A DNA stretch of 64,000 nucleotides from Bacillota bacterium (GCA_023388055.1 JAEWGW010000020.1:147382-211381), one strand, 5' to 3'; shown: positions 1 through 9,208, counted from the first letter of the stretch. A program made the numbers and translations. Notes: a model not told the origin generated them from the letters alone.

Positions 1-1807
1 CCGTTGCGCCATCCCCCCGGAAGCGGTCATGGGCATAAACCTGGGCCAAATTATCCCCCGTCAGCCCGGAAAAAAACCAATAATCGTAATCGGGCTCTCC
101 GAGACATTCCATCACATATCTCGCACAACCGTTAAACCAATAGTTCTCCCCGTCATGCATGGTGATCAACGGATGGATGTTAGGCAAAAGATTGTTGCTT
201 TGTTTGGTAATCATGGTAAGCTCTCCTCCTTTTATTTTCGGTTTAAAGGGTTGCTTCAGCTGCGATACCCGGACAGAGCGGAAATACCGTTTCCCGTTGC
301 CGTTCGAGCCGAGCAGAACAGGATGTGCCGGCTGCATCAGCAGATCCGTTGTCATATAGGGAAAATCCACACCGCAATACCTTGTTTCACCGTTAATTAT
401 CACAGCAAAATGCTTTTCGCCGATGATCCAAGTCAGATGATTGTATACATCCGGTTTGATGCTGCCCAGCTTAGGGAATACAAAATAGTCACCAAAAACC
501 GGCTGATTGAAGCTGATAGCCTGCTTGGAAAGCACGCTTTCTGAGTTGTTCTCCATGTTGATCCCGTATACATGGCTGCCGTGATAAAAGCGGATGCTGC
601 CTTCATCACTTCCATGGGCAAACCTGCTGCTGGCTTCATCCACACGGAACTCCATATCAACACGGAAAGGGATTCTCACCTCAATCCCTGTAGATAACAG
701 GCGTTTATCGATATAGGCGATGTACTCCGCTTCTCCCCATTCGGTCATGCGGTAATGCGGGTTAAATATCGGGATCAATTGATCCATCGGAATGTCCCGC
801 CCCCACAAAACAGGGTTTGCCTCTTCAATCTCAGTGGGAGAAATATCTGCCGCCCGACGGTTCGGGACGTAGAGGGCAGCATTTGGTACCCGGCTTTTGA
901 CGGGCAGGAACAAATCGACCTTCTCCCTTTGGGCATCCGGTGAAATAATTGATTCAACAAGGGGTTCTTGCCGCAGCTTCCCATCGTGCATGTAGTCCAC
1001 TTCATAATAGGCATTGCCGTCAAAATACCGGATCATTCCCCGGAAGGCTGTGTTCAAATCATCATCCAGGTATACGCTTCCAACAGCAAAGAGCCCTCCG
1101 TGAAACGTGTCGTCCATATAAGGGCTGTCATTGATGAAGCTATCGGGAATTGCACGGATAACAATGGTTTGATATGTATCGTCCTGATATTCAAAGAGCA
1201 TATGCTGTCCGGGTTTTGCGGCTGGAATGCCCTTTTGGATCAGCCAATCCCAGAATCCGTCAACATCGGAAATCTCCGATTCTCTATGAAGGGAGGACAA
1301 AACCCGCATGGGCGTCAATTCCACAATCCGCACATCAACCGGTTTTTCAAGCCTTTCGCTGACATCGGATAATTGCTCATAGGTTAGGGGGGTGATTTTT
1401 TCAACATTTTTCAATTGTTTGTCCATTTCTTCATACAACAACGGCAGGACGGATATTTGCTTAATTCCGTTTCGGATCATGGTCTGCAAAAATTCGTTAA
1501 CAATCTGTTTAAGCTCAGAAAGTGCGATCACTTCCTCTTCAATCGCTTTAATCCGGTTCACAAAGGTTTCCACAACTACCCCCATGTCCTGGCTTTGGTA
1601 TATTCGCAAAATGTCTTTAATGGGGATTTGCAGCTTGCGCAGGATTACAATCTGCTTGAGACGCTCCACGGCTTCCGGCGCATAAAACCGGTATTTCTCA
1701 TTTTCCGGGCGCACGCTTTCGATCAGGCCAGCCTGCTCGTAATAACGCAGTGTACGGGATGAAAGCCCGAGCTGTTGCGACAGCTGGGTGATCTTGACAA
1801 GCTCCAT
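1..1807 (-). CDS. MerR-family regulator fused to effector-binding, jelly-roll-like and C39-like regions (3' end outside window)
   Basis: The reading frame stays open from the ATG at 1807 to the left edge (602 codons, no stop). The start is chosen for the GGAGGTGG at 1816-1823. Residues 1-75 are a MerR winged helix (SSRTLRYYEQAGLI). A helical linker follows, then a GyrI/AraC-like effector-binding region at about 125-290. Residues about 350-515 end in GNGKRYFRSVRVSQL, typical of concanavalin-like beta-sandwiches. The last 71 codons (NYWFNGCARYVMECLGE, with a candidate catalytic Cys) resemble the start of C39/BtrH-like cysteine-peptidase-fold proteins. A strong AAGGAGGAG lies just upstream of an in-frame ATG at 212-214, so the last part may also be made as a separate protein. 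The MerR call is firm from sequence; the later domain names are inference. Confidence 0.8.
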   Translation of the reverse strand, partial: MELVKITQLSQQLGLSSRTLRYYEQAGLIESVRPENEKYRFYAPEAVERLKQIVILRKLQIPIKDILRIYQSQDMGVVVETFVNRIKAIEEEVIALSELKQIVNEFLQTMIRNGIKQISVLPLLYEEMDKQLKNVEKITPLTYEQLSDVSERLEKPVDVRIVELTPMRVLSSLHRESEISDVDGFWDWLIQKGIPAAKPGQHMLFEYQDDTYQTIVIRAIPDSFINDSPYMDDTFHGGLFAVGSVYLDDDLNTAFRGMIRYFDGNAYYEVDYMHDGKLRQEPLVESIISPDAQREKVDLFLPVKSRVPNAALYVPNRRAADISPTEIEEANPVLWGRDIPMDQLIPIFNPHYRMTEWGEAEYIAYIDKRLLSTGIEVRIPFRVDMEFRVDEASSRFAHGSDEGSIRFYHGSHVYGINMENNSESVLSKQAISFNQPVFGDYFVFPKLGSIKPDVYNHLTWIIGEKHFAVIINGETRYCGVDFPYMTTDLLMQPAHPVLLGSNGNGKRYFRSVRVSQLKQPFKPKIKGGELTMITKQSNNLLPNIHPLITMHDGENYWFNGCARYVMECLGEPDYDYWFFSGLTGDNLAQVYAHDRFRGDGAT

Positions 1808-1834
1808 CTTCAGTCCACCTCCTCGATAATCAAA

Positions 1835-1865
1835 ATAATACCACTTGACGCTGCGTCAAAGTCAA
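1835..1865 (-). promoter_or_regulatory. MerR-type promoter with 19-bp spacer
   Basis: Read on the minus strand, a -35 TTGACT (1865-1860) and a -10 TATTAT (1840-1835) are separated by exactly 19 bp. The spacer carries the palindrome TTGACGCAGCGTCAA (1845-1859). Over-long spacers with a central dyad are the hallmark of promoters activated by MerR proteins through DNA untwisting. Its position directly upstream of the MerR gene suggests autoregulation. Confidence 0.8.
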
Positions 1866-1928
1866 TGACTCCTCAGCATACAAAAACAGACAGCACGATC
1901 TGCTGCCTGCTTTTGCTCCACGATTCTG

Positions 1929-2765
1929 CTAAATTGGCAAACGGTAATACGGAAGCGTCACAGTCGGTACAAACCCCAGCTTCTGTGCGAGACGGTATGA
2001 GGCATCGTTCTCCAGGCGGCAGGACCACACGGGCTCCAGGCCGTGCTCCAGGCAATAATCGATCAGGGCCGAGCATACAGCAAAGGCATACCCCCTGCCA
2101 CGGAACCCCTCCGAGGCTTCGATTCCGATCTCCAGCTTCGTTTCGTTACGGAAAGCAGAGAAGGCCGTTGCCGCCGGTTCGCCGCCGTTCAGCGCTGTGT
2201 AGCCAACTCCCTCGTTGACGAACTGCTCCGCATTCCGGAAATAAAAGCGGGGCACAACCGCCCCCGGCTGACGGTGGAACAAGTCTCCGGTGGTCCGCAC
2301 AATGTCGTGCTCCCGGTGCAGATGTTTTTGTTTGGCCTCAGCATATTTGTCCGGATTAAAACGGAAGTTCACCCGGGTATTCTTCCAGATTGCCTTCTCC
2401 CCATCCTCCGGCAGTCCGGCTTCCGCCAATGATGCTTGATGGATTTGCATAACCGAACCCACCACACTGTCCCATCCGGCCTCCGGCTCCGTCTGAAGCC
2501 ATTCCGGCTTGGAACGGCTGCCATCCGCGTTGGTCAGACGTTGGGCCAGCTCCGCCTCAAATTCGCTGCTGCCCTTCTTCCCGAACAACATCGCCATTCC
2601 ATAAGGATGAGCTACATAGAAGGCCTCCGGCTCTGTTTCCCGGTCCGCATAAACCTCTCCCTCCACACATTCCCGAAGCACACTTTGCACGAACATCGTA
2701 TTAATCGGAAGACGGCGTAGCGCCTCCTCCGCCTTCCCATAGTTCTTCCTTGCCAACCTGATCAC
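1929..2765 (-). CDS. GNAT-family acetyltransferase
   Basis: A 278-residue protein whose C-terminal third carries the GNAT acetyl-CoA signature: a strand (TKLEIGIEASEGF), then RGRGYA of motif A, followed by CLEHGLEPVWSCRLENDASYRLAQKLGF. The organisation, with a long N-terminal part and a C-terminal GNAT core, resembles the ZmaR-like GNAT acetyltransferase family, some members of which acetylate antibiotics; the substrate here is unknown. The frame extends to a TTG at 2774, but the GTG at 2765 is preferred because GGGAGG (2775-2780) lies 9 nt upstream. The gene follows a separate ribosome site and stands alone between the MerR gene and ileS. Confidence 0.75.
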   Translation of the reverse strand: MIRLARKNYGKAEEALRRLPINTMFVQSVLRECVEGEVYADRETEPEAFYVAHPYGMAMLFGKKGSSEFEAELAQRLTNADGSRSKPEWLQTEPEAGWDSVVGSVMQIHQASLAEAGLPEDGEKAIWKNTRVNFRFNPDKYAEAKQKHLHREHDIVRTTGDLFHRQPGAVVPRFYFRNAEQFVNEGVGYTALNGGEPAATAFSAFRNETKLEIGIEASEGFRGRGYAFAVCSALIDYCLEHGLEPVWSCRLENDASYRLAQKLGFVPTVTLPYYRLPI

Positions 2766-2841
2766 CGACAACAACCTCCCGCCACCGATTCTATCTAGTT
2801 TCTCTTGGAGAAGCTATTTTACAGCCTCTCAAAATGGAAGT

Positions 2842-5800
2842 CTACTCCAATTTTATCCGCAGCATTTCCGCTCCAACGGCAAATTCCTCCATCCCATCCT
2901 CCCGGGCATAGCGGATGCCGGACAGCAGGACACTCTCCCGCAGCACCCCTTCGAAATGCTCCAGGGCCAAAGCCAGCGACCGGCCGGCATCCAGCACCAA
3001 AAGAACTCTTTTCTCAATGGGGAGCTCCAGCTTCTTGCGGTAATCCTGGATAATCCGCACCACCTCGCGGACCAGGCCCTCTTCGATCAGCTCAGCGGTC
3101 AGTGCCGTATCCAGCGCCGCGGTAATGCCATAGCCCGATGCGGAGGCTAAGCCTTCCTTTGCCTTCTTTTCTACAAGAAGCTCCTCCAGGGATATCCGGA
3201 CCGTCTTCTCCTCCAACACCACCTCAAGAAAACCATCCTTCAATGCCTGACGTGCCGCGTCTCCTGCCAGCACCTTCAAGGCCTGCTGAATGGGTCCCAC
3301 CAGTGGTCCATAGGTTCTGCCTGCCAGCTTGAGGTTCAGCTTGAAGGACAGATCCACCATTTCGGCATCCTCCTCCAAAACCTGAATATCCTTCACGTTG
3401 ATCTCTTCTTGGATGATGGCGCCGAATCTCTCCACGGACAAAGGCTGTTCCATGACAAGAAGCAAGCGGGACAAGGGTTGTCTGGTTTTGAGTCCTGTTT
3501 CATTGCGGATATTGCGGGCCAGCTCCACCACCTGCCGCACGGTTTCCATCTGCTCTTCCAGCAAGGGATCGGACAGGGCAGCGTCACCGCGGGGATAATC
3601 TGCCAGATGAACGCTTCCTTCCCCACCCAGATTTCCGTACAGCTCCTCGGCCAAAAAAGGCATATAAGGAGCGGTCATCCGGGCCAGAGTCAGCAGCACC
3701 TGCCTCAGTGTCTGATAAGCCTCCAGCTTATCCGTTGGCAAGCCCTCTGCCCAGAAGCGCTCCCGGGAGCGGCGCAGATACCAGTTGCTCAGCTCATCCA
3801 CGAAGGCTTCCATCAGTCTGGCAGGATTCAGGAAATCATTGGCCTCCAGCCCTTTTTCCACCTGAAGCAGCAGGGTATTCAGCCGGGAGAGGATCCACCG
3901 GTCCAAATCATGCTGCGGCGGCTTTACCGGGTGCGCCTCCGGCCGGTAGCCGTCGATGGAGGCGTACAGGGCATAAAAGGCATGGACATTCTGAATGGTA
4001 TCCACCACCTTGGACTTGGCGTCCGCCACGATCTGGCGGGAGAAGCGTTTGCTGCTCCACGGCGCGCTGTCCGACAGGAATGCCCACCGAAAGGCGTCTG
4101 CCCCATATTCCTCGATGATTTCCCAAGGATCGATGACATTGCCCTTGCTTTTGGACATTTTCAATCCGTTTTCATCCAGGACATGACCGGTGGATATCAC
4201 CGCTTTGTACGGCGCCTGTCCGTTGTACAGGGTGGAGATGGCCAGCAGGCTGAAGAACCAGCCCCGGGTTTGGTCAATCCCCTCGCAGATCATATCGGCG
4301 GGATACTGCTCCCGGAAGGTTTCCCCGTCGCCGAACGGATGATGGTACTGGGCAAAAGGCATGGACCCGCTGTCAAACCAAACGTCGATGACCTCGGAGG
4401 TCCGTTCCATCAGCCCGCCGCAGGAGCACTGCAGCTTGATTCCATCCACATAAGGCTTATGCAGCTCCACATCCTCCGCCACAGGCCCTGCAGCCCATTC
4501 CCGGAGCTCCTGGCGGCTGCCTGGAGCCCGCTCCTTGCCGCAGTCCGGGCACACCCACACATTCAGCGGCGTTCCCCAATAGCGGTTGCGGCTGATATTC
4601 CAATCCACCAGCTCCTCCAGGAAACGCCCGAAGCGACCCTCCTTCAAGTGGCCGGGGTACCATTCGATGCGTCTGTTATTCTCGATCAATTGCTCCTTCA
4701 CCGCCGTGGTCCGGATAAACCAGCTTTCGGTGGCGTAATAGAGCAAGGGGGATTTGCAGCGCCAGCAGAAGGGATAGCTGTGCTCATAGCGCTCCTTGGC
4801 ATAGAGAAGCCCCTTCTCGGCCAGGTAACGAACCACATCCACATCGCAATCCTTCACAAATCGCCCTTGAAATTCCTGCACCTGTGCCGTATACCGTCCG
4901 GCCGTATCCACCACATTGTGAAAGTCCAGTCCATGCTTCTGGACGGTTCTGTAATCCTCCTCGCCGTGAGCCGGCGCGATATGCACAATCCCGGTGCCGC
5001 TGGTGTCGCTGACATAGTCCGCATCCACCACACGGAAGCCATTTGCCCCCTTGATGCTGTCGAAGGGTGGCTCATAGGTCAACCCCACCAGCTCCGCACC
5101 CTTTTTCACGGAAAGAATCTCATAATCCGCCTTCAACACCTTTTCCACCAGATTCAAGGCGACCACGAAGGTTTCTCCCTGCTGGCGGGCCAAGGCATAA
5201 TCCATGTCCTTATTCACCGCAAGAGCGATATTGCCGGGAAGCGTCCATGGGGTGGTGGTCCAGGCCAGGAATACCAGCCCATTCTCCTTGCTGGGAAACT
5301 TCACGGTAGCGCTCAAGTCCTTAACGTCCTCATATCCCTGGGCAACCTCGTGGGAGCTGAGTGTGGTTTGGCAGCAGGGGCAATACGGGCTAACCCGGTG
5401 CCCCTTATAAAGCAGACCCTTCTTGTGGATGGTGGACAACAGATGCCAGACGCTTTCGATGTAATCGTTATCCAGGGTGACGTAGGGATGGTCCAGATCC
5501 GTCCAATAGGCGATGGCCTCTGTCAGCTCCCGCCATTGGCGCTCGTATTCGAAAACGCTGGCTTTGCAGTCCTCCACAAATCGGGCGACGCCATACGTCT
5601 CAATCTCCTGCTTGCCGGAGATGCCCAGCTGCTTCTGGACCCCCAGCTCAACGGGCAATCCATGAGTATCCCAGCCTGCCTTGCGGATCACCTGGTAGCC
5701 GGACATGGTTTTGTAACGCCCGATAAAATCCTTGATCACCCGCCCCAGCACATGACCAATATGGGGTTTGCCGTTGGCGGTAGGCGGTCCTTCGTAGAAC

Positions 5801-5934
5801 ACGAACCGGGGACTGCCCTGCCGGTTAACGATGGATTGGCGGAAGGTATCCTCCTTCTCCCATTGGGCCAGCACCCGTAGCTCCCGCTGCCGGGCCTTTT
5901 CCTTCACATCGACGGTTTTCATCTGTATGCTCAT
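2842..5934 (-). CDS. ileS: Isoleucyl-tRNA synthetase, type 2 (eukaryote-like)
   Basis: Charges tRNA-Ile with isoleucine in the cytosol. The 1030-residue protein has the HIGH motif in PPTANGKPHIGHVLGR (about residue 55), KMSKS in GLKMSKSKGN (about 600), a CPCC cluster, and a second zinc-like cluster (CPDC with CSCGG). Length and motif context match the type 2 (IleS2) clade rather than the B. subtilis-type enzyme. Members of this clade are known to be poorly inhibited by mupirocin. The frame continues upstream into the T-box leader, but the ATG at 5934 preceded by GAAAGG fits the family start. The ATG at 5922 is an alternative. Expression is expected to depend on uncharged tRNA-Ile through the leader at 5963-6235. 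Confidence 0.97.
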   Translation of the reverse strand: MSIQMKTVDVKEKARQRELRVLAQWEKEDTFRQSIVNRQGSPRFVFYEGPPTANGKPHIGHVLGRVIKDFIGRYKTMSGYQVIRKAGWDTHGLPVELGVQKQLGISGKQEIETYGVARFVEDCKASVFEYERQWRELTEAIAYWTDLDHPYVTLDNDYIESVWHLLSTIHKKGLLYKGHRVSPYCPCCQTTLSSHEVAQGYEDVKDLSATVKFPSKENGLVFLAWTTTPWTLPGNIALAVNKDMDYALARQQGETFVVALNLVEKVLKADYEILSVKKGAELVGLTYEPPFDSIKGANGFRVVDADYVSDTSGTGIVHIAPAHGEEDYRTVQKHGLDFHNVVDTAGRYTAQVQEFQGRFVKDCDVDVVRYLAEKGLLYAKERYEHSYPFCWRCKSPLLYYATESWFIRTTAVKEQLIENNRRIEWYPGHLKEGRFGRFLEELVDWNISRNRYWGTPLNVWVCPDCGKERAPGSRQELREWAAGPVAEDVELHKPYVDGIKLQCSCGGLMERTSEVIDVWFDSGSMPFAQYHHPFGDGETFREQYPADMICEGIDQTRGWFFSLLAISTLYNGQAPYKAVISTGHVLDENGLKMSKSKGNVIDPWEIIEEYGADAFRWAFLSDSAPWSSKRFSRQIVADAKSKVVDTIQNVHAFYALYASIDGYRPEAHPVKPPQHDLDRWILSRLNTLLLQVEKGLEANDFLNPARLMEAFVDELSNWYLRRSRERFWAEGLPTDKLEAYQTLRQVLLTLARMTAPYMPFLAEELYGNLGGEGSVHLADYPRGDAALSDPLLEEQMETVRQVVELARNIRNETGLKTRQPLSRLLLVMEQPLSVERFGAIIQEEINVKDIQVLEEDAEMVDLSFKLNLKLAGRTYGPLVGPIQQALKVLAGDAARQALKDGFLEVVLEEKTVRISLEELLVEKKAKEGLASASGYGITAALDTALTAELIEEGLVREVVRIIQDYRKKLELPIEKRVLLVLDAGRSLALALEHFEGVLRESVLLSGIRYAREDGMEEFAVGAEMLRIKLE

Positions 5935-5962
5935 CCTTTCATCTTTTCTTTTCTGCCGGAAG

Positions 5963-6235
5963 ACAAAAAAATCCCGCCCCCTAAGGGACGAGATTGCTCT
6001 CGCGATACCACCCTTGTTCCGCTGGCATGAAAGCCCATGCGGCACTGTTCCGGCGTACGTGTTCATACGCGGCCCTTGTAACGGCGGGGATTCCGGGTCG
6101 GCTTACTTTCGTTCAGCCTTCCTTCTCGGAGAGGATATTCGGCTGCTTCCTGAACGTTGGCTTTCAGCACGGGGCCAACTCTCTGGAGATCGGGCAAACA
6201 GCTTATTTGTTCTCGTCAGCGAATTTGAATGTTAG
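5963..6235 (-). promoter_or_regulatory. T-box leader of ileS (Ile specifier ATC)
   Basis: On the minus strand the canonical T-box AAGGGTGGTA-CGCG occurs at about 6015-6000 (core AGGGTGG, 6014-6008). It is followed by a terminator hairpin at 5994-5971 with a T run to 5965. In the 5' part, an AGAGAG bulge/distal-loop region (around 6185) precedes GAAT-ATC-CTCTCC. The ATC at 6136-6134 is the likely specifier codon, matching isoleucine. Uncharged tRNA-Ile would stabilise the antiterminator and let transcription enter ileS. Confidence 0.93.
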
Positions 6236-6374
6236 ATTAGTTGAAGAACAATGATTATTGCCAGTTATACCACAAAGCCGGCAGAATATCAATAACCGCT
6301 TTATGGAAAAAACATCTTTTATGATCATATCTTTACTCGTATACTATGTTTACATGAAACATTGGAGGTCAGTG

Positions 6375-7070
6375 ATGAAGCCTGAGCTATTCGAAAATGA
6401 GATGATTGAACGGTTGGCAGAGCTGGGTATTACAGCTAACGAGAAAAAGCTAGATGAAAAAAAGCTTCAAAAGATAGAAAAGAAGTACAGGTTGTCTATT
6501 CCGGAGCCGTATCGGCAGTTCCTATTGATGTACGAGGAGGGTGCACCGGATCAGGATATTCACTATCCGGCGATAGAATCCATACCGCGGGCGGACAAGA
6601 ACAATATGCTTTCATTCGGTTCATTCTTGGTTGCTGTCGATGGACCAGATAGCCTGGAAAAACATGTGAAGAATTATTACGAAAGAATTCCGTCATCCCT
6701 TTTACCCATTGCTACGGATCTTACGGGTAATCTGATTTGTATGGGACTAAGCGGAGCAGCGGACGGAAGAATCTACTACTGGGATCACGAAAATGAGCTG
6801 GCCGCAAAAATCATGCTGCAAATGGATCTGAATGGCATCACCTCGATAGATGATTATTGGGAAAACCTCTACGTTGTAGCGGATTCTTTTATGGATTTTA
6901 TCAGGAATCTGCGACTGGAAGAGGAAACAGAAATAAAAAAGGTTAGTGCCGTCATTGTAAGAGAAAGCATGCGGGTGGGCTTTATTGAAAGCATGAAATT
7001 GGCCAGGGAGAAATTAGAGGCTGCGGAAAAAGAGAAAAAAGCGAAAAAAGTGAAGCCCAAAACCAAATAA
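6375..7070 (+). CDS. SMI1/KNR4 (SUKH) family protein
   Basis: A 231-residue cytosolic protein. Residues about 25-170 fit the SUKH fold: an N-terminal helix, then KIEKKYRLSIPEPYRQFLLMYEEGAP, a later LGSFL-like strand, LPIATDLTGNLICMGL and IYYWDHENE. SUKH proteins are often immunity proteins to polymorphic toxins, but many are stand-alone with unknown partners. No toxin gene is adjacent. The C-terminus is a charged, lysine-rich tail that is probably disordered. Start chosen: ATG with GGAGG at 6364-6368; upstream in-frame starts have no ribosome site. Confidence 0.8.
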   Translation: MKPELFENEMIERLAELGITANEKKLDEKKLQKIEKKYRLSIPEPYRQFLLMYEEGAPDQDIHYPAIESIPRADKNNMLSFGSFLVAVDGPDSLEKHVKNYYERIPSSLLPIATDLTGNLICMGLSGAADGRIYYWDHENELAAKIMLQMDLNGITSIDDYWENLYVVADSFMDFIRNLRLEEETEIKKVSAVIVRESMRVGFIESMKLAREKLEAAEKEKKAKKVKPKTK

Positions 7071-7109
7071 TGTTTCATTTCAGGTAAATGTGAAAGGAAT
7101 GGACTGTGA

Positions 7110-7148
7110 CCCCTAGAGTGGACACTTCAAAAGTGCCCTTTCTAGGGG
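7110..7148. repeat. Inverted repeat between convergent genes (terminator or IS-end remnant)
   Basis: CCCCTAGA (7110-7117) pairs with TCTAGGGG (7141-7148), with an inner near-pair GGACACTT / AAGTGCCC. It lies between the convergent SUKH and catB genes, where it could terminate both. The sequence TGACCCCTAGAGTGGACACTT also resembles the terminal inverted repeats of IS3-type elements, so a solo end or MITE-like relic is possible. No transposase remains nearby. Confidence 0.6.
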
Positions 7149-7157
7149 CCAGAATTT

Positions 7158-7784
7158 TTACGTAAGGCTACGTAGTCTATTGGCCAACTCTTCGATCTTG
7201 TTGGACGTAAGCAGTGGAATCAGCGTCTTGACGGTTTCGATGTCTCTCTCCCACCACTTGGTTTCCTGGAGAAGCCGGATCTCATCGTCACTGAAGCGCT
7301 GCCGGATCACCTTGGCCGGATTGCCGCCTACTACGGCAAACGGCGGAACATCCTTGGTTACTACGGCCCGCGATGCGATGACCGCCCCGTCCCCGATGGT
7401 GATGCCGGGCATAATCATGGCCTCGGTGCCGATCCAGACATCATTGCCGATGACTGTATCGCCTTTGGTCAAATAGCCGTTTGCCGCGCCTTCATACAGA
7501 TCCGGTGTGTAGTAGAACGGATAAGTGGTGACCCAATCCATCCGGTGCCCCTGATTACCGCACATGATAAACACGGCACCGGACCCGATGGAGCAGTATC
7601 TGCCGATGATAAGCCGATCCACATCATCCCGGTCAGGGGACAGGTATCGGACGCAATAATCCTCAAAGTGCTGCTGGTGGTAAAATCCGGAGTAATAGGA
7701 GTAGTCGCCTGCAATAATATTTTTGTTGGTGATATGATCCTTCAGCACATAGCTTTTCGTCCAGTGCTCGAACACATTGGCCAT
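7158..7784 (-). CDS. catB: CatB/Vat-type hexapeptide acetyltransferase (type B chloramphenicol acetyltransferase family)
   Basis: A 208-residue cytosolic enzyme of the xenobiotic acetyltransferase group, which transfers acetyl from acetyl-CoA to drugs such as chloramphenicol (CatB) or streptogramin A (Vat). It has the family signatures AGDYSYYSGFYH, CVRYLSPDRDDVDRLIIGRYCSIGSGA, the catalytic histidine in GNQGHRMDW, then left-handed beta-helix hexapeptides (GDTVIGNDVWIGTEAMIMPGI) and VVGGNPAKVI. The resemblance is closer to CatB than to Vat. The length is typical. GGGGGTT upstream supports the ATG at 7784. Actual resistance is inferred, not shown. Confidence 0.85.
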   Translation of the reverse strand: MANVFEHWTKSYVLKDHITNKNIIAGDYSYYSGFYHQQHFEDYCVRYLSPDRDDVDRLIIGRYCSIGSGAVFIMCGNQGHRMDWVTTYPFYYTPDLYEGAANGYLTKGDTVIGNDVWIGTEAMIMPGITIGDGAVIASRAVVTKDVPPFAVVGGNPAKVIRQRFSDDEIRLLQETKWWERDIETVKTLIPLLTSNKIEELANRLRSLT

Positions 7785-8010
7785 TGTATGAACCCCCGTT
7801 TTGGATGGTAAGTATGATTCCGTTTTCAGCTTACCCTCTTTTGGCCTCCTCAGCCATCCCTTCCCCGCGGCAAAAATAGTTTTAACGGATTTTTCCGGGA
7901 CAGATATTGTCCGGAGGGAGCTCCTGAAGCCAAACCTTGTATGCAGCCGCGGTTTATGTCATGATACAGGTAGCTTTTATAGCTTAGAACACTAGAACAG
8001 GTGGTTTCAC

Positions 8011-9141
8011 ATGGCAAACAAACGGAATCCGGAGAACGGCCGCAGGTCAGGCTCCTCTTCCCATAAACAACAATCCGATAAGAACCGCCCGGCCCGCCGC
8101 GGCGCTGAACGGCACCAAAATGAAGGCCGGGGCAAAAGACAACGTCACGCAGACTCAAGCAGCGCCTACGGGAGCACCGATTACCGCGGCCCATCCCCTG
8201 CATCTGCCGGACAAGGCTCTCCCCGACGCCCGGAAGCAGGCGAGAATGCCGGAGCCTTGTCTCTCTCCGGACGCCGCAAGGGCGAGTGGTATGAGATCCG
8301 TCTGCCGGATCAATACGGCACTGCCCCGGCATCGGCGATGCTGCGTTTTCTTCCCCTGCCTCCCAAGATGGCAAGCAAGTTTCTTCAGGATAACGCCATC
8401 CAGAAAAGCGGCAACCTGCTGAAGCTGCGCCTGTTCCCCAAGGAACGCCTGGGAATGGAGCCGGATTGGCATGATCTGAACATCCTGTTTGAGGATGATT
8501 TCCTGCTTATCGTGAACAAGCCTATGGGTATGGAAGTCCATCCCAGCGCCCACGGCCAAAAAGGCACCTTGGCCAATGCCGTGGCCGCTTATTATGAGAT
8601 GACCGGCAAAACCTGCAAGGTCCGTCCTGTGCACCGGCTGGACAAGGACACCACGGGCCCGGTGATTTTTGCCAAGAATGAGCTGGCCAGCGTCATTCTG
8701 GAGAAATCCCTCAAGGATAAGAAGATCGAACGTCTCTATGTCGCCATAGCGGAAGGACGTATCATCCAGCAAAAGGGCACCATTGACGCTCCTATCGGCC
8801 AGGACCGGCTCCACTCCACCCGTCGCCGGGTCAGTGAAACAGGAGAGCCTGCCGTCACTCATTACGACGTGGTGGAACGGCTCAAGGGTCATACCCTGGT
8901 CCGCCTGCGGCTGGGCACAGGACGAACGCACCAGATTAGAGTCCATCTGGCCCATATCGGTCATCCCGTCGCTGGTGACGGCATGTACGGCGGCAAACGC
9001 ACCCATATTGACCGTCAGGCACTGCATGGAGAGAAGCTGGTTTGTTACCACCCGTGGACAGGGAACAAAATCCATGTGACAGCTCCGATGCCGGAGGACA
9101 TGGCTCAAGCAGTGTCAGGGCTGCGGAACCGGAAAAGCTAA
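8011..9141 (+). CDS. RluA-family RNA pseudouridine synthase
   Basis: Converts specific uridines in structured RNA to pseudouridine. The catalytic aspartate sits in PVHRLDKDTTG. Other family blocks are ILFEDDFLLIVNKPMGMEVHP, GRTHQIRVHLAHIGHPVAGDGMYGG and LHGEKLVCYHP. The 376-residue protein carries an extra N-terminal region of about 90 residues, basic and rich in Arg, Ser and Gln, that is likely disordered and perhaps RNA-binding. It is followed by an S4-like stretch (ASKFLQDNAIQKSGNLLKL). The start has AGGTGG about 9 nt upstream. The exact RNA target cannot be told from sequence. The 225 bases between catB and this gene hold only the two promoter regions; nothing else is evident. Confidence 0.92.
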   Translation: MANKRNPENGRRSGSSSHKQQSDKNRPARRGAERHQNEGRGKRQRHADSSSAYGSTDYRGPSPASAGQGSPRRPEAGENAGALSLSGRRKGEWYEIRLPDQYGTAPASAMLRFLPLPPKMASKFLQDNAIQKSGNLLKLRLFPKERLGMEPDWHDLNILFEDDFLLIVNKPMGMEVHPSAHGQKGTLANAVAAYYEMTGKTCKVRPVHRLDKDTTGPVIFAKNELASVILEKSLKDKKIERLYVAIAEGRIIQQKGTIDAPIGQDRLHSTRRRVSETGEPAVTHYDVVERLKGHTLVRLRLGTGRTHQIRVHLAHIGHPVAGDGMYGGKRTHIDRQALHGEKLVCYHPWTGNKIHVTAPMPEDMAQAVSGLRNRKS

Positions 9142-9158
9142 AACCAACTCTCCAATAC

Positions 9159-9190
9159 AAGAACCGGACTCCCAGGAATCCGGTTCTTTG
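9159..9190 (+). terminator. Intrinsic terminator of the RluA-family gene
   Basis: AAGAACCGGA pairs with TCCGGTTCTT and is followed by TTGTT. It lies 18 bp after the pseudouridine synthase stop and may also serve the convergent serpin gene. Confidence 0.75.
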
Positions 9191-9208
9191 TTATGTCTGG
9201 CCGATGCC

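Noticed and set aside
3409..5880. An 823-codon plus-strand open frame opposite ileS
   Set aside because: It is a shadow of the ileS coding strand, with low-complexity His/Gln/Gly-rich content and no ribosome site; ileS is certain.
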